39,585 nt of DNA from Verrucomicrobiaceae bacterium (GTDB lineage Bacteria; Verrucomicrobiota; Verrucomicrobiia; Chthoniobacterales; Terrimicrobiaceae). The position numbers were made by a program, and so were the translations under genes. Below are positions 29,994-39,385 of the stretch, piece after piece. The stretch lies in NCBI GenBank assembly GCA_007280915.1, contig QYQL01000079.1, positions 1-39,585 on the forward strand. Reading direction: 5' to 3'. Below the pieces are notes generated by a model. That model had not been told where the DNA came from, made no database searches, and saw nothing but the letters and a program-made list of their open reading frames with translations. The stretch's first letter is position 1, and each line of letters starts with the position of its first letter.

Positions 29994-30806
29994 ATGCGGC
30001 TGAACCGGTTTCTCGCTGCGGCCGGTCTCGGTTCCCGGCGCTCCTGCGACGAACTCATCTCCTCGGGGGTGGTTTTCCTGAACGGGCAGCGGGTCGAAAA
30101 GCTTGCTACTCAGGTCACGCCGGAAGATGACGTGCGCGTACACGGCCGTGTAATTCATGTCGCGCGGCCGGTTTATCTCCTGTTCAACAAGCCGCGTGGG
30201 TATGTCGTCACCCGTTCGGACGAGCGCGGCCGCCGCACGATCTACGACCTGATCGCGCCCGAGTTCTCGACCCTTTTTCATGTCGGGCGTCTGGACAAGG
30301 ACAGCGAGGGCCTTCTACTGCTGACCAATGACGGTGATCTGGCCCAGCGCCTCACGCACCCTTCGCACGAAATCGAGAAGGAATACGAGGTCACGCTCGA
30401 CAAGAGGTTTGATCCCGCCCATTCGGCGAAGCTGATCCGCGGGATTTTTATCGAGGGCGGGCGCGGACGTTTTGAGCGCATCCGCATCCTGTCTCCCGAC
30501 TGCGTGAAGGTTGTCCTCCGGCAGGGGATCAAACGGCAGATCAGGCTGATGTTTTACGACCTCGGCTACGAGGTCGAGCGCTTGATCCGGGTCCGGATCG
30601 GCGGGATCACCGACATCAAAATCCCGACGGGCAGTTACCGCCACCTGACTCCGCGCGAGGTCGAATCCCTCCAGGGAACCAAGTCCGGCACCATCCTCAA
30701 ACCAAGGCATCGGCAGCCCGCCACCCGGCCCCGCACAAACCCACCCCCAAGCCAATACGCCGCCGGAGCAACCCGTAGCACGGACAATACGCCGCAACCT
30801 CCTTGA
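29994..30806 (+). CDS. RluB/RsuA-family pseudouridine synthase
   Basis: This 270-aa enzyme has an N-terminal S4 RNA-binding domain (MRLNRFLAAAGLGSRRSCDE) and the catalytic domain with LLFNKPRGYVVTRSDE and the catalytic Asp in FHVGRLDKDSEGLLLLTNDG, then KEYEVTLD and RQGIKRQIRLMF. The RsuA/RluB/RluE/RluF family isomerises specific uridines in rRNA; RluB (23S) is the likeliest match, but the exact site is unproven. A proline-rich disordered tail of about 40 residues follows. The start is the ATG at 29994, 7 bp after the small basic protein. It is convergent with the RND pump. Confidence 0.88.
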   Translation: MRLNRFLAAAGLGSRRSCDELISSGVVFLNGQRVEKLATQVTPEDDVRVHGRVIHVARPVYLLFNKPRGYVVTRSDERGRRTIYDLIAPEFSTLFHVGRLDKDSEGLLLLTNDGDLAQRLTHPSHEIEKEYEVTLDKRFDPAHSAKLIRGIFIEGGRGRFERIRILSPDCVKVVLRQGIKRQIRLMFYDLGYEVERLIRVRIGGITDIKIPTGSYRHLTPREVESLQGTKSGTILKPRHRQPATRPRTNPPPSQYAAGATRSTDNTPQPP

Positions 30807-30854
30807 CCGGACGGTCCCTCAGACCCGGCCTCGGACTCGTGTATATGGCGACAA

Positions 30855-33800
30855 TCATTTCTTGGCCTCTCGCGGTGCGACCAATGGCCCCCGGCCGCTT
30901 AGGAGAAAATAGATCGTTGGGGTCGCGATGAGGGAGAAAAGAATGGATATGCAAAGCGCTCCGATGATGCCGATGGCGAGCGGACGGAGCATGTCGGCAC
31001 CATGACCGATTCCCCAGGCTAGGGGAAACATCGCCAGCATCGTTGCAAGCGATGTCATCAGGATGGGTCGCAGCCGGCGGTGCCCGGAACGCACCAGTGC
31101 ATCCTCGATACTACAGCCATCATCAATATGATGTCCCACCAGATCGAGCATGAGGATGCCATTCTTGGCGACGATCCCCACGCCAATGATCGCTCCAAGG
31201 AAGCTGACGATATTCAGTGTGGTGCCTGTGAGGGCGAGTGCGGAAACCGTTCCAAAAAGGGAGAGAACCGATCCAACAACGATGGCCACTGGTTCACGGA
31301 ACGAGCGGAATTCGATGATCTGCACAGTGAATACCAATGCGATGCCGATCAGCATAACCATGAGCAGATTGCGGAAGCTTTCCTGCTGCTGGTGAAACAG
31401 CCCGCCAAGCTCAATCGTTCCGGGTGGGATACTCTTGTCCTTGGAGAGGACTTCCTTGATCTCGGCGATGCCGCTGCCCAGGTCCCGGTCTTCCAACGCG
31501 GCGGTGACGGCAACGAGTTGGCGCAAATCCTCCCGGTGCAGTTCGAGTTGGCCGGGTTCATATGTGATGTCCACCACCTCCGAAAGCTTGACGAGGTGAC
31601 CATCTGGAGAACGGAGGGGAAGATCGCGAAGCGTATCTATTCGGGAAATGCGCGAGGGGTCGGTGAGGACGCGGATTTCCACAACGCGATCACCTTCAAG
31701 GACCGAAGAAGCCGTCTGCCCGAGCATGGCGGTGTTGATTGCCGTGGCGATATCGTCGCTTGTGAATCCGAGCCGCATCGCATCGGTGGCCCGCACCCGG
31801 AAGCTGATCGTCGGGCCGGTCATGTTGAGTCCGTCATTGAGGTCAACCACCCCGCGAATATTGGAGATGGCATCCTTGATTTCCGGGGCTTTTTTCATCA
31901 ACCACTGGGTATCGTTTGAAAAAAGTTTGATCTCGATGGGATTGGGAGATTCGGTGAGATCTCCGATCAAATCCCCGAGGATGCCTGGGAATTCCCATTC
32001 TGCGCCGGGCAGGGCGGCATTGAATTTCTCTCGCAACTCGCTCTTGACCTCCTCGGTTGTCCGCTTGCGGTCGGGACGGAGTTTGACAAGAAAATCACCG
32101 GTGTTGGGTTCCGCAATGGCCAGAGCTAGACGTGCGCCTGTGCGACGGGAGTAACCCTCGACTTCAGGCGTTTCTTGGAGGATTTTTTCGGCTTCCCTCA
32201 TTATGTGATCGGTCTCATCGAGACTGGTGCCCCACGGGGTGATGTAGTCGATGACAAATCCCCCCTCATCCATGTCGGGCATGAATCCGCTCGGCAGGTG
32301 CCCGTAGATTTTCCATCCGGCCAAAGCAACGCAGATGCAAATCGCAAGGGTCAACCACCGGGCACGCAGCGCGAGGCTCATGACGCGGTCGAATACCCGC
32401 AGGAGGGGCCGAAACAAAAAGCCCCCTTCCTCGCCGTCGGGAGAGTGGCCATGCACAAGATGATTGCGGTCGCGGAGGAATAGCGAGGCGAGGGCGGGAG
32501 TCAGAGTAAGCGCGAGCACCAACGAAGTGAGCAACGCCACCGCCATTGTCAGGGCAAGCGACCGGAAAAACACTCCTGCCACACCATCAAGAAAAGCCAG
32601 GGGAATGAACACAACGACCGGCGTGAGAGTCGAGCCGACGAGCGGGCGCAGGATTTCGTTCATGGCCGTTGTGATGGCTTCGAGCCTCGGGACGCCCCTG
32701 GCAATCTTCGAGTAGATGGCTTCGACAACCACGATCGCATCGTCAATGATCAGCCCGATTGCGGCTGCGATCCCGCCGAGGGTCATCAAGTTGAACGTGA
32801 GGTGCGCAACCAGCATGACGACGATTGTTGCCAGCACGGAAACCGGAATCACCACGATGGCGGTCATCACGCTGCCCCAGTTCTTCAGGAAGAGGTAAAG
32901 GATGACGACAGCGAAGACGAGTCCGATAAGGATCGCCTCCCACGCGCTGCCGACCGACTCGCGCACAAGCAGCGATTGGTCGTAGTAGAACGAGAGTTCC
33001 ATGTCGGAGGGAAGAGTGCGGCGCAGTTCTGCGATCTGCTCCTTGAGGGCCGACGCGATGTTCAAAATGCTGCTGCCTGTGGGTTGGGCGCGGATGTTCA
33101 TCAGGACAGCCCGGTGTCCCTGGGCGTTGACCACGTTGAAGACCGGCTCGGGGCCGCGCTCGACACGCGCGAAGTCGCGAACGCGAACCGGACGGTTGTC
33201 CTTCATCTGCACCACAAAATCCTCGATGTCCGCAATGGTCTTCACCCGGCTGTCCACAAGGGCGAGGTAGATCGTGTAGTTCTCCATGTGGAAGCCTGCC
33301 GGGGCGACCAGGTTGTTTTTTTCGAGTGAGGTTGTGACGTCGGTGAGGGCAAGATTGGCGGCGGCCATTTTCACCGGATCAACAACGATGTGGTATTCCG
33401 GAGCGCGGCCCCCCACGATATCGACACGGGCGATGCCGGGGATGCGGAGGAAGCGGGGCTTGAGATCGTAACGGGCAATTTCCCAGAGATCGGTCAGGTC
33501 CCGCTTCGGACTGGTGAGACTCACACCAATGATCGGAAACGCATTGAATGTGAGACGCCAGACGGTGGTTTTTGCAGTCTGGGGCAGCGAGGCCTTGAGC
33601 TGGGAAACGCGGTTGAGCACATAAAGCTCGCTCTCAACCATGTTGACCTGCCAGTTGAAAAACACATTCACCTCCGCGCTTCCGCGCCCCGTGGCCGAGC
33701 GCACCTGCACAACCCCGGGGATGTCCTTCATCGCCTCCTCGATGGGCCGGGTGATGGTGGCCATCATCTCATCTGCGGGCATGACTCCGTTGTCGATCAG

Positions 33801-33965
33801 GATGACGCAGCGGGGGAATTCGGTCTCGGGAAAAACCGACGAAGGCATCCGCAACGCGCAATAGATTCCCGCCGCGCAGAGCGCCAGCGTGATGAAGATG
33901 ATGCTCAGGCGGTGGCGGATCCCGAATGCTCCGAACCCGTGCGCCCCTGGAGGTGTATTGGACAT
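30855..33965 (-). CDS. RND efflux pump, inner-membrane permease (HAE1-like)
   Basis: The 1036-aa pump has the usual two-fold repeat of 12 TM helices and two large periplasmic loops. TM4 has GLIIDDAIVVVEAIY (Asp408-Asp409), the proton relay typical of multidrug (HAE1) pumps rather than heavy-metal CusA types. N-terminal FPETEFPRCVILIDNGVMPA and porter-domain blocks support AcrB/MdtB-like membership. It takes substrates from the periplasm or outer leaflet and drives them through a TolC-like duct using the proton gradient. It is the third gene of the operon, 6 bp after the adaptor. Substrates cannot be deduced. Confidence 0.93.
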   Translation of the reverse strand: MSNTPPGAHGFGAFGIRHRLSIIFITLALCAAGIYCALRMPSSVFPETEFPRCVILIDNGVMPADEMMATITRPIEEAMKDIPGVVQVRSATGRGSAEVNVFFNWQVNMVESELYVLNRVSQLKASLPQTAKTTVWRLTFNAFPIIGVSLTSPKRDLTDLWEIARYDLKPRFLRIPGIARVDIVGGRAPEYHIVVDPVKMAAANLALTDVTTSLEKNNLVAPAGFHMENYTIYLALVDSRVKTIADIEDFVVQMKDNRPVRVRDFARVERGPEPVFNVVNAQGHRAVLMNIRAQPTGSSILNIASALKEQIAELRRTLPSDMELSFYYDQSLLVRESVGSAWEAILIGLVFAVVILYLFLKNWGSVMTAIVVIPVSVLATIVVMLVAHLTFNLMTLGGIAAAIGLIIDDAIVVVEAIYSKIARGVPRLEAITTAMNEILRPLVGSTLTPVVVFIPLAFLDGVAGVFFRSLALTMAVALLTSLVLALTLTPALASLFLRDRNHLVHGHSPDGEEGGFLFRPLLRVFDRVMSLALRARWLTLAICICVALAGWKIYGHLPSGFMPDMDEGGFVIDYITPWGTSLDETDHIMREAEKILQETPEVEGYSRRTGARLALAIAEPNTGDFLVKLRPDRKRTTEEVKSELREKFNAALPGAEWEFPGILGDLIGDLTESPNPIEIKLFSNDTQWLMKKAPEIKDAISNIRGVVDLNDGLNMTGPTISFRVRATDAMRLGFTSDDIATAINTAMLGQTASSVLEGDRVVEIRVLTDPSRISRIDTLRDLPLRSPDGHLVKLSEVVDITYEPGQLELHREDLRQLVAVTAALEDRDLGSGIAEIKEVLSKDKSIPPGTIELGGLFHQQQESFRNLLMVMLIGIALVFTVQIIEFRSFREPVAIVVGSVLSLFGTVSALALTGTTLNIVSFLGAIIGVGIVAKNGILMLDLVGHHIDDGCSIEDALVRSGHRRLRPILMTSLATMLAMFPLAWGIGHGADMLRPLAIGIIGALCISILFSLIATPTIYFLLSGRGPLVAPREAKK

Positions 33966-33971
33966 GGGGGG

Positions 33972-35003
33972 TCAGGGCTGTTTGGTTTCGGGATTGACCA
34001 CGCGCACCCCCGCGCCGTCGGGCAGCGCATAGGAGCCGACCGTGACAACCGTCTGACCTTCGGAGAGATCGTCGCCGCAAATCTCCACGAGATCCACGTC
34101 GTGCAATCCCGTTTTTACTTCTTTGCGGACGGCCTTGTCGTCTTTCACGAGGGACAGTGTCGTGATGCCATCGGGAGAGGTATAGACGCTGCTTTTGGGC
34201 ACCGCGAGCACACCGGGTCTTGTTTCGCTGATCACACGCACCTGGATGAACTCTCCGGCCCTCAACCCGGAGTCGGGAGGCACGGAGAGGCGTGCCAGCA
34301 GGGAGTTCGTTGAAGGATCAATGTCCGGACTCACAAACTCGACAGCGCCCGGATGGGGAGATGACTTTCCATCGGCCACAAATTCCACAGGCATTCCCGC
34401 AACAACTCCCGAGGCTTCCCGTGCCGGAACTGCGGCAGTGACCACCAACCGGGACGGGTCGAGGATTTCTCCGAGCACCGTAGTCGTCTCCACCGCCTCA
34501 CCGGGTTGGACGTTGATACGGGTGACGACCCCGTCAAAAGGAGCCTCGACGCGAAGCAACATCCCGCGGGCTTCGGCGGACCCGAGCTGGGCTTCGGCCT
34601 CTTGCACGGATTTTTCTGATGCGCCGCCGATGGGCAGAAGTTTTTTTTGTCGTTCGACATTCTTTCGTGCGAAATCCCGCTCCACATCAACAACCCGGCT
34701 GTCGAGCCGGAAGAGAATGTCTCCCTTCTTGACCTTTTGTCCCTCGTGGCACTCCACGGCGGCAAGCACACCGGGCGTTGTCGCGGAAAGCCGGGCTCCG
34801 GCACTTGTTCCACCATTTCGCGCCGGTGCTGGAACAACATTGCCATAAAGCGTGACAGTGCGATGCAGGTCGGCACGGACCACAGGCGCGGTTTGGACGG
34901 CGACCATGGTTTGCTTGGGCTCTTCTTCTTCAGCCCATGCGGAGGCGAGACACGACACGAGGGCGACGGACAATATAAGAGGTGTTTTCATCGGCGGGTT
35001 CAT
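33972..35003 (-). CDS. RND efflux periplasmic adaptor (membrane fusion protein)
   Basis: The 343-aa protein has a signal peptide (MKTPLILSVALVSCLASAWA). Then come the biotinyl-lipoyl half (GVLAAVECHEGQKVKKGDIL), a short alpha-hairpin (VERDFARKNVERQKKLLPIG), the second half-lipoyl VEAPFDGVVTRINVQPGEAV and a beta-barrel (RLVVTAAVPARE). It bridges the inner-membrane pump and outer-membrane channel. I chose the ATG at 35003 because it overlaps the upstream gene as ATGA; MKTPLIL at 34991 is the alternative. The hairpin is short compared with AcrA. Confidence 0.9.
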   Translation of the reverse strand: MNPPMKTPLILSVALVSCLASAWAEEEEPKQTMVAVQTAPVVRADLHRTVTLYGNVVPAPARNGGTSAGARLSATTPGVLAAVECHEGQKVKKGDILFRLDSRVVDVERDFARKNVERQKKLLPIGGASEKSVQEAEAQLGSAEARGMLLRVEAPFDGVVTRINVQPGEAVETTTVLGEILDPSRLVVTAAVPAREASGVVAGMPVEFVADGKSSPHPGAVEFVSPDIDPSTNSLLARLSVPPDSGLRAGEFIQVRVISETRPGVLAVPKSSVYTSPDGITTLSLVKDDKAVRKEVKTGLHDVDLVEICGDDLSEGQTVVTVGSYALPDGAGVRVVNPETKQP

Positions 35004-36514
35004 GGGGTCTTTGAAGATCTGGATAGACTTCGAATTGAGGCGTCCCATCGCATGGGAGATTGAGTTGCTGCTTCAAGTTGTCCGAGGGCCTGTTGCATTT
35101 GCTCGGCGGCTTCAAGGCGGGAAACCCGGCTGGAAGCAAGTTCGAGCTGGGTCGAGACAAACTCCTGACGCGACACCCCACCTGCTGCTAGCATTCCGCT
35201 CAGCCGCTTCTCCTGCGCTTCCAATTCGCTTAACAGCTTATTGGCAGTGACGGCTTTTGCGCGGGCGGATTGAAAGGCAGCCAGGCTGCGTTCCACTTCG
35301 GAAAGTGCCTTGGATTGTGCCGCGTTGACCTTGGCTTCCGCCTCCGAGCATCTGGCTTTGGCCTCAGCCACCGGCCCCTGATGTTGGTTGAGCACTGGAA
35401 GTTCGACCGAAAACCCCAGCTTCCATTTTTCCTGTCCCTGATCGTATTCGTAGCTCGGGATGAGATGGATGTCGGGGTATTGCTTGGCGGTTGCGAGTTT
35501 CACGGCAGAATCCGCAGCGGCATATTGCGCGACGGCAGACAAAACATCAGCCCGGTGGAACAACGCAAGGCGCCGCGCCTGTGCGAGGTCGGTCACCGGT
35601 GGAATGGCATCAAGTCCGTCGAATGAAATGCTCACGCCATCCAACGCAGCGGTGGTCAGCCCGATCGCTTCGGCAAGAGCGATGCGAGCCACTGCCACGC
35701 GGGCATCCGCATCGTGAACAGCCATCAGGGAATTGTTGAAAGAGATACGATCCCGGGCCACCACGGCAGCAGAGAGATCGCCATTTTGTTTTTGCGACTC
35801 AAGCAGGGAGAGGTTTTCCTGCTGTGTCTGCTGCTGAAGCTTGAGCAGGTCCGCCAGTTTTTGCGCGGCGGAATACTCGACAAGAGCCGCGCGAAGCCGC
35901 GAGCGCACCTGCCACGCCGTCGAGGCGATGGCCAGCTTGGCCGCATTGGAGACATGTCCTGCTTCAGCCATCCGGTAACCGCGTTTGCCGGCTGTCTCAA
36001 AAAGGATATTCAGGTTCAGCCCGTCGATCCAAGGCGGTGAGGTGGTGCTCGTCACCCGGCTGTAATAACCGGGAGAAAGTTCCAACTCGGGGTTCGGCAA
36101 CTCCCCGGCTGTCCGCCCAGCGGCCTGTGTTCCTTCCCAACTGGCGAGGGCCGCATCAATGTCCGGGTGATAATAAAGTGCCGCCAGTGTGAGCGAGTCC
36201 AGGTCCCATGTCTTGCGGGGCCCTGCTCCGCCAAGATGATTCGCTTCCAGAAAAGCCTTTAAGCCGGGATCGCTCAAGGACCGCGACGAACTCATTGCAA
36301 TCCGGCTTTCCGCCAGAATCCGCGGCTGGGTGATTGCGGAACCGCTCGGTTTTGGAACTTTCTCTCTTGGAGCAGAAGAGCTGCAGCCTGAGAACACAGC
36401 CAAGATTGCCAAACCCGACAACAACCGGCACCCCGGCATTCCTGCGGCGGGTGCTTGGAGAAGTTGCCCATGCAAACCTGGGCAGTGGCTGTCTGGGGTG
36501 TGATTTTGAGACAT
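35000..36514 (-). CDS. TolC-family outer-membrane efflux lipoprotein
   Basis: The 504-aa product has an N-terminal signal with a likely lipobox ending at Cys44 (LAVFSGC), then two TolC repeats (TLAALYYHPDIDAALASWEG, GLNLNILFETAGKRGYRMAE, LALFHRADVLSAVAQYAAAD, KLGFSVELPVLNQHQGPVAE). It forms the outer-membrane trimeric duct for the RND pump. The start at 36514 is supported by AGGA six bases upstream. A dyad sits directly upstream of this start and overlaps the AGGA, so expression may be controlled there. It is the first gene of the operon and its stop overlaps the adaptor start by 4 bp. Confidence 0.9.
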   Translation of the reverse strand: MSQNHTPDSHCPGLHGQLLQAPAAGMPGCRLLSGLAILAVFSGCSSSAPREKVPKPSGSAITQPRILAESRIAMSSSRSLSDPGLKAFLEANHLGGAGPRKTWDLDSLTLAALYYHPDIDAALASWEGTQAAGRTAGELPNPELELSPGYYSRVTSTTSPPWIDGLNLNILFETAGKRGYRMAEAGHVSNAAKLAIASTAWQVRSRLRAALVEYSAAQKLADLLKLQQQTQQENLSLLESQKQNGDLSAAVVARDRISFNNSLMAVHDADARVAVARIALAEAIGLTTAALDGVSISFDGLDAIPPVTDLAQARRLALFHRADVLSAVAQYAAADSAVKLATAKQYPDIHLIPSYEYDQGQEKWKLGFSVELPVLNQHQGPVAEAKARCSEAEAKVNAAQSKALSEVERSLAAFQSARAKAVTANKLLSELEAQEKRLSGMLAAGGVSRQEFVSTQLELASSRVSRLEAAEQMQQALGQLEAATQSPMRWDASIRSLSRSSKTP

Positions 36515-36516
36515 AA

Positions 36517-36615
36517 TGATCCTACGATTTGTAGGAATCATCGGCACCAGGGGTGCGGTTCGTTCCCCGGGAGGGAACAGGCGGAAATCCATCGCCAGGT
36601 TGTCGGTATGACAAC
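36517..36615. promoter_or_regulatory. Cluster of four inverted repeats between the efflux operon and ridA
   Basis: Within about 100 bp lie four dyads. TGATCCTAC-gattt-GTAGGAATCA (36517-36540) is a 9-bp arm with one extra base. GCACC-agg-GGTGC is at 36544-36556. GTTCCC-N5-GGGAAC is at 36562-36578. GTTGTC-ggtat-GACAAC is at 36599-36615. The first touches the ribosome-binding site of the outer-membrane factor gene. The set suggests repressor operators or leader hairpins; no regulator gene is adjacent. Confidence 0.5.
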
Positions 36616-36714
36616 TCTAACACGGCGACAAGCCAAAAGTTCCAAATATTTAATCCGCCGCTCGGGAAATCTTCTGCTTGAGCCCATGGTGACATTTGGT
36701 TTGGATAACCTCCA

Positions 36715-37113
36715 ATGAAATCACTTCTGCGCGATGTTCCCGATGGGCCCAAGGCGATCGGGCCGTATTCCCTCGGCGTGGTGGCCGAGGGGCGGTTTGT
36801 TTTTGTGTCGGGAATGACCCCCTTTGACCCGGCGACTGGAAAAATCGAACGCGGCACGGTTTCCGAGCAGACGGAACTCGTGTTAGAGAACGTCCGGAGG
36901 GTTCTCAACGCAGCCGGCGCCTCGATGGCCGACGTGGTGAGCTGCCGGGTTTACCTTTCCAATCTCACGACCGAAACGTTTCAGGAAATGAACGCCGTCT
37001 ACGCGCGGTTTTTCGGGGACTCGCTGCCCGCCCGGGCGACCGTCGGCGCACAGTTGCTCGGGTTCGATGTCGAGATCGAGTGCGTCGCCTGCCTTTCAAC
37101 CAACAAACCATGA
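36715..37113 (+). CDS. ridA: RidA family enamine/imine deaminase
   Basis: The 132-aa protein has the YjgF/YER057c/UK114 fold: GPKAIGPYSLGVVAEGRFVF, VSGMTPFDPATG, VLENVRRVLNAAGASMADVV and the substrate-binding Arg in LPARATVGAQLL. RidA hydrolyses reactive 2-aminoacrylate-type enamines released by PLP enzymes such as threonine and serine dehydratases. Subfamily members can differ in specificity, and I cannot place this one exactly. The ATG at 36715 is preceded by AACCTCCA without a clear Shine-Dalgarno. It overlaps mscL by 4 bp. Confidence 0.85.
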   Translation: MKSLLRDVPDGPKAIGPYSLGVVAEGRFVFVSGMTPFDPATGKIERGTVSEQTELVLENVRRVLNAAGASMADVVSCRVYLSNLTTETFQEMNAVYARFFGDSLPARATVGAQLLGFDVEIECVACLSTNKP

Positions 37114-37523
37114 AAATCGCCCAGGAATTCCGGGAGTTCATCTCCCGCGGAAATGTCGTGGATCTCGCCGTCGGCGTGATCATCGGAGCGGCATTCGGAA
37201 AAATCGTCAACAGCCTCGTCAACGATATCGTGATGCCGCCGATCGGGCTGCTGATGAAGGGGATCAACTTCAGCGACCTCTTCATCTGCCTCAACGGCGA
37301 GCGCTGCGCAACGCTTGCCGAGGCGAAGGCCAAAAGTGTGCCGGTCATCGCCTACGGAAATTTTCTGAACACGACCATCGAGTTTCTGATCATCGCCGCC
37401 TGTGTGTTCGCGATCGTCAAGGTTGTCAACAAGCTCAAGCGCGCGGAAGCCGCCGCACCCGCTGCCGAGCCGCCAAGATCGGAAGTCTTGTTGACAGAGA
37501 TCCGGGACCTTTTGAAAAAGTAG
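37110..37523 (+). CDS. mscL: Large-conductance mechanosensitive channel MscL
   Basis: The 137-aa protein matches MscL throughout: an amphipathic N-helix and TM1 (FREFISRGNVVDLAVGVIIG, AAFGKIVNSLVNDIVMPPIG), a periplasmic loop, TM2 (TIEFLIIAACVFAIVKVVNK) and a C-terminal bundle helix (LLTEIRDLLKK). The pentameric channel opens under membrane tension on osmotic downshock. The start at 37110 is the ATG overlapping the ridA stop (ATGA). It ends in TAG, which shows that TAG is a working stop codon in this genome. Confidence 0.95.
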   Translation: MKIAQEFREFISRGNVVDLAVGVIIGAAFGKIVNSLVNDIVMPPIGLLMKGINFSDLFICLNGERCATLAEAKAKSVPVIAYGNFLNTTIEFLIIAACVFAIVKVVNKLKRAEAAAPAAEPPRSEVLLTEIRDLLKK

Positions 37524-37538
37524 CTCCTGGGTCCGCTA

Positions 37539-39344
37539 TTGAAGACTTTTGGGGACAGGGAGAACGGCACCCAGGCTGCGGAAAACCCCCACGGGCCGCG
37601 GATGGGAGCGCTGGAGATCATCTGGCCCTACATCAGGCCCCAGCGGTGGGCGCTTCTGCTGGCCATCGGACTCAACGCGTTTCACGGGTTTGCCATCACG
37701 TTCCAGGTTTTCACCGTGGGATGGCTTGTGGACTGGGTTCTCGGGAAGGGAAATCTTCCACCCGACATGTGGCGCAGGATGCTCGCTTTGGGAATCGGCT
37801 ACTTCCTGGTTTCCATATTCGGGCGGATGCTCTGCTGGCATCTGGGATACCGGATCTTCACGCGGGTCCGCGAGCAGATGCTTTCCGCGCTGCGCGCGCG
37901 GTTCTTCCGGCAGCTGAACGCCCTCTGCCTGCGCTTCCACGTGAAGACGAGCTCGGGGGAATTGTTCAGCTACCTGTTTGGTTCGCCGCTGAACAGCATC
38001 GTGCAGTTCTACCAGCATTGTTCCGTGGGACTTGCCGGCGCCCTCACTACCGTCTTTTCTGCGGTGGGGATGCTGCTTTGGACCGACTGGATCCTGACGG
38101 CGATTCTCAGCCTCACCGTGGGGCTGCAGGTCTTCATGATGGACCGGGCGAGGCGCACCAACAGGCGCATCCACCTCGATTTTCAAAAGCTCGAATCCTC
38201 CGTCACGGGAACGGTGGCAGACTTGCTCAGGGGAACGCGCGCGGTCAAACTCTATTCCATGGAGAAGGCGGTGGAGGGGGAGTTCGGCGAGCAGATCCGG
38301 ATGATCTCCAGCAAAAGCTACGAGCGCGACGTGCGGGTCCACATGGAATGGATGAAGCAGGAGACGATCGGCTACGCGGGCTTTGCGCTGATGCTGGCCG
38401 CCTGCGCGTGGCAGTTCAGCCTCGCGAAGATCACGATTGGCGAGGTTTCGATGTTCCTGCTCGCCTTTCAGCAGCTTTCCGGACCACTGACGATCATATC
38501 CCAGGCATTCGCGCTCTGGGGTTCCGCCCAGGCTTCGATCGAGCGCATCGGCGAAGTGCTGCGTGCCACCTCGACAACTCCCGATCCCGCAGCCGACCAA
38601 ATGCCGGTTCCGCCGGCGGGAGACATCGAGATGCGGGACGTGCATTTTTCCTACGATGAGAACCCGGTTCTCAACGGGGTGAGCCTTCTCATCCCCTACG
38701 GACAGAGCGTCGCGCTCGTCGGGCCGTCCGGCTCCGGGAAAAGCACGATCGCCCAGCTGTTGCTCCGGCTTTACGATCCCGACCGTGGTGCGGTTCTTTT
38801 CGGAGGACAGGACCTCAGGCAGTGTGCGGGTTCCGAGGTTCGCCGCCGGTTCGGGGTCGTTCCGCAGGATCCGTTTATTTTCCGCACCACGATCCGGCAG
38901 AACCTGCGGGCGGCGGACCCCGATGCCGACGATGCAGCCATCGAGCGGGCGTGCAGGCTGGCCAACGCGTGGGAATTCATCGAGAAGCTTCCAGAGAAGC
39001 TCGATGCAAGGGTCGGCGAGGGCGGATCCACTCTCAGCGGCGGCCAGCGCCAGCGCCTGGCGATTGCGCGTGCCCTGCTCGCAAACCCTCCCGTCCTGCT
39101 CTTCGATGAAGCCACGAGCGCCCTCGACACGCTGAGCGAGCGCCTGATTCACGAAACCATGCGAAGGGTTTGCGCCGGCCGCACCACCCTCATCATTGCC
39201 CACCGTCTCGCCACGGTCCGCGATTGTGACCGCATCCTTGTCATCAACAACGGCCGGGTGGAGCAGGACGGGACGTTCGATGCACTTTTTGGCGCTAATG
39301 GCCTCTTCAAGGATCTCGTTCAGGGACAGCAGCTCCAGGCCTGA
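37539..39344 (+). CDS. ABC transporter, fused membrane and ATPase domains (exporter type)
   Basis: This is a half-transporter of up to 601 aa. Six TM helices occupy about residues 35-330, then the nucleotide-binding domain has Walker A GPSGSGKST (395-403), Q-loop VVPQDPF, signature LSGGQRQR (499-506), Walker B VLLFDEATSALD (519-530) and H-loop IIAHRL (H555). Homodimers of this type export lipids, peptides or drugs; the family resembles MsbA/BmrA but the substrate is unknown. The first possible start is TTG at 37539, 15 bp after mscL. The ATG at 37602 (MGALEIIWPYIRPQ) sits just before the conserved region and is equally likely. Confidence 0.9.
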   Translation: MKTFGDRENGTQAAENPHGPRMGALEIIWPYIRPQRWALLLAIGLNAFHGFAITFQVFTVGWLVDWVLGKGNLPPDMWRRMLALGIGYFLVSIFGRMLCWHLGYRIFTRVREQMLSALRARFFRQLNALCLRFHVKTSSGELFSYLFGSPLNSIVQFYQHCSVGLAGALTTVFSAVGMLLWTDWILTAILSLTVGLQVFMMDRARRTNRRIHLDFQKLESSVTGTVADLLRGTRAVKLYSMEKAVEGEFGEQIRMISSKSYERDVRVHMEWMKQETIGYAGFALMLAACAWQFSLAKITIGEVSMFLLAFQQLSGPLTIISQAFALWGSAQASIERIGEVLRATSTTPDPAADQMPVPPAGDIEMRDVHFSYDENPVLNGVSLLIPYGQSVALVGPSGSGKSTIAQLLLRLYDPDRGAVLFGGQDLRQCAGSEVRRRFGVVPQDPFIFRTTIRQNLRAADPDADDAAIERACRLANAWEFIEKLPEKLDARVGEGGSTLSGGQRQRLAIARALLANPPVLLFDEATSALDTLSERLIHETMRRVCAGRTTLIIAHRLATVRDCDRILVINNGRVEQDGTFDALFGANGLFKDLVQGQQLQA

Positions 39345-39385
39345 AAATTTCTTTTCTGCGCCGGACGGGCGGGGCGGCGGAAATT

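Noticed and set aside
37067-38659. 530-codon plus-strand frame overlapping ridA, mscL and the ABC gene
   Set aside because: The real products occupy the other frames with clear motifs; this frame is low-complexity Arg/Ala-rich sequence.
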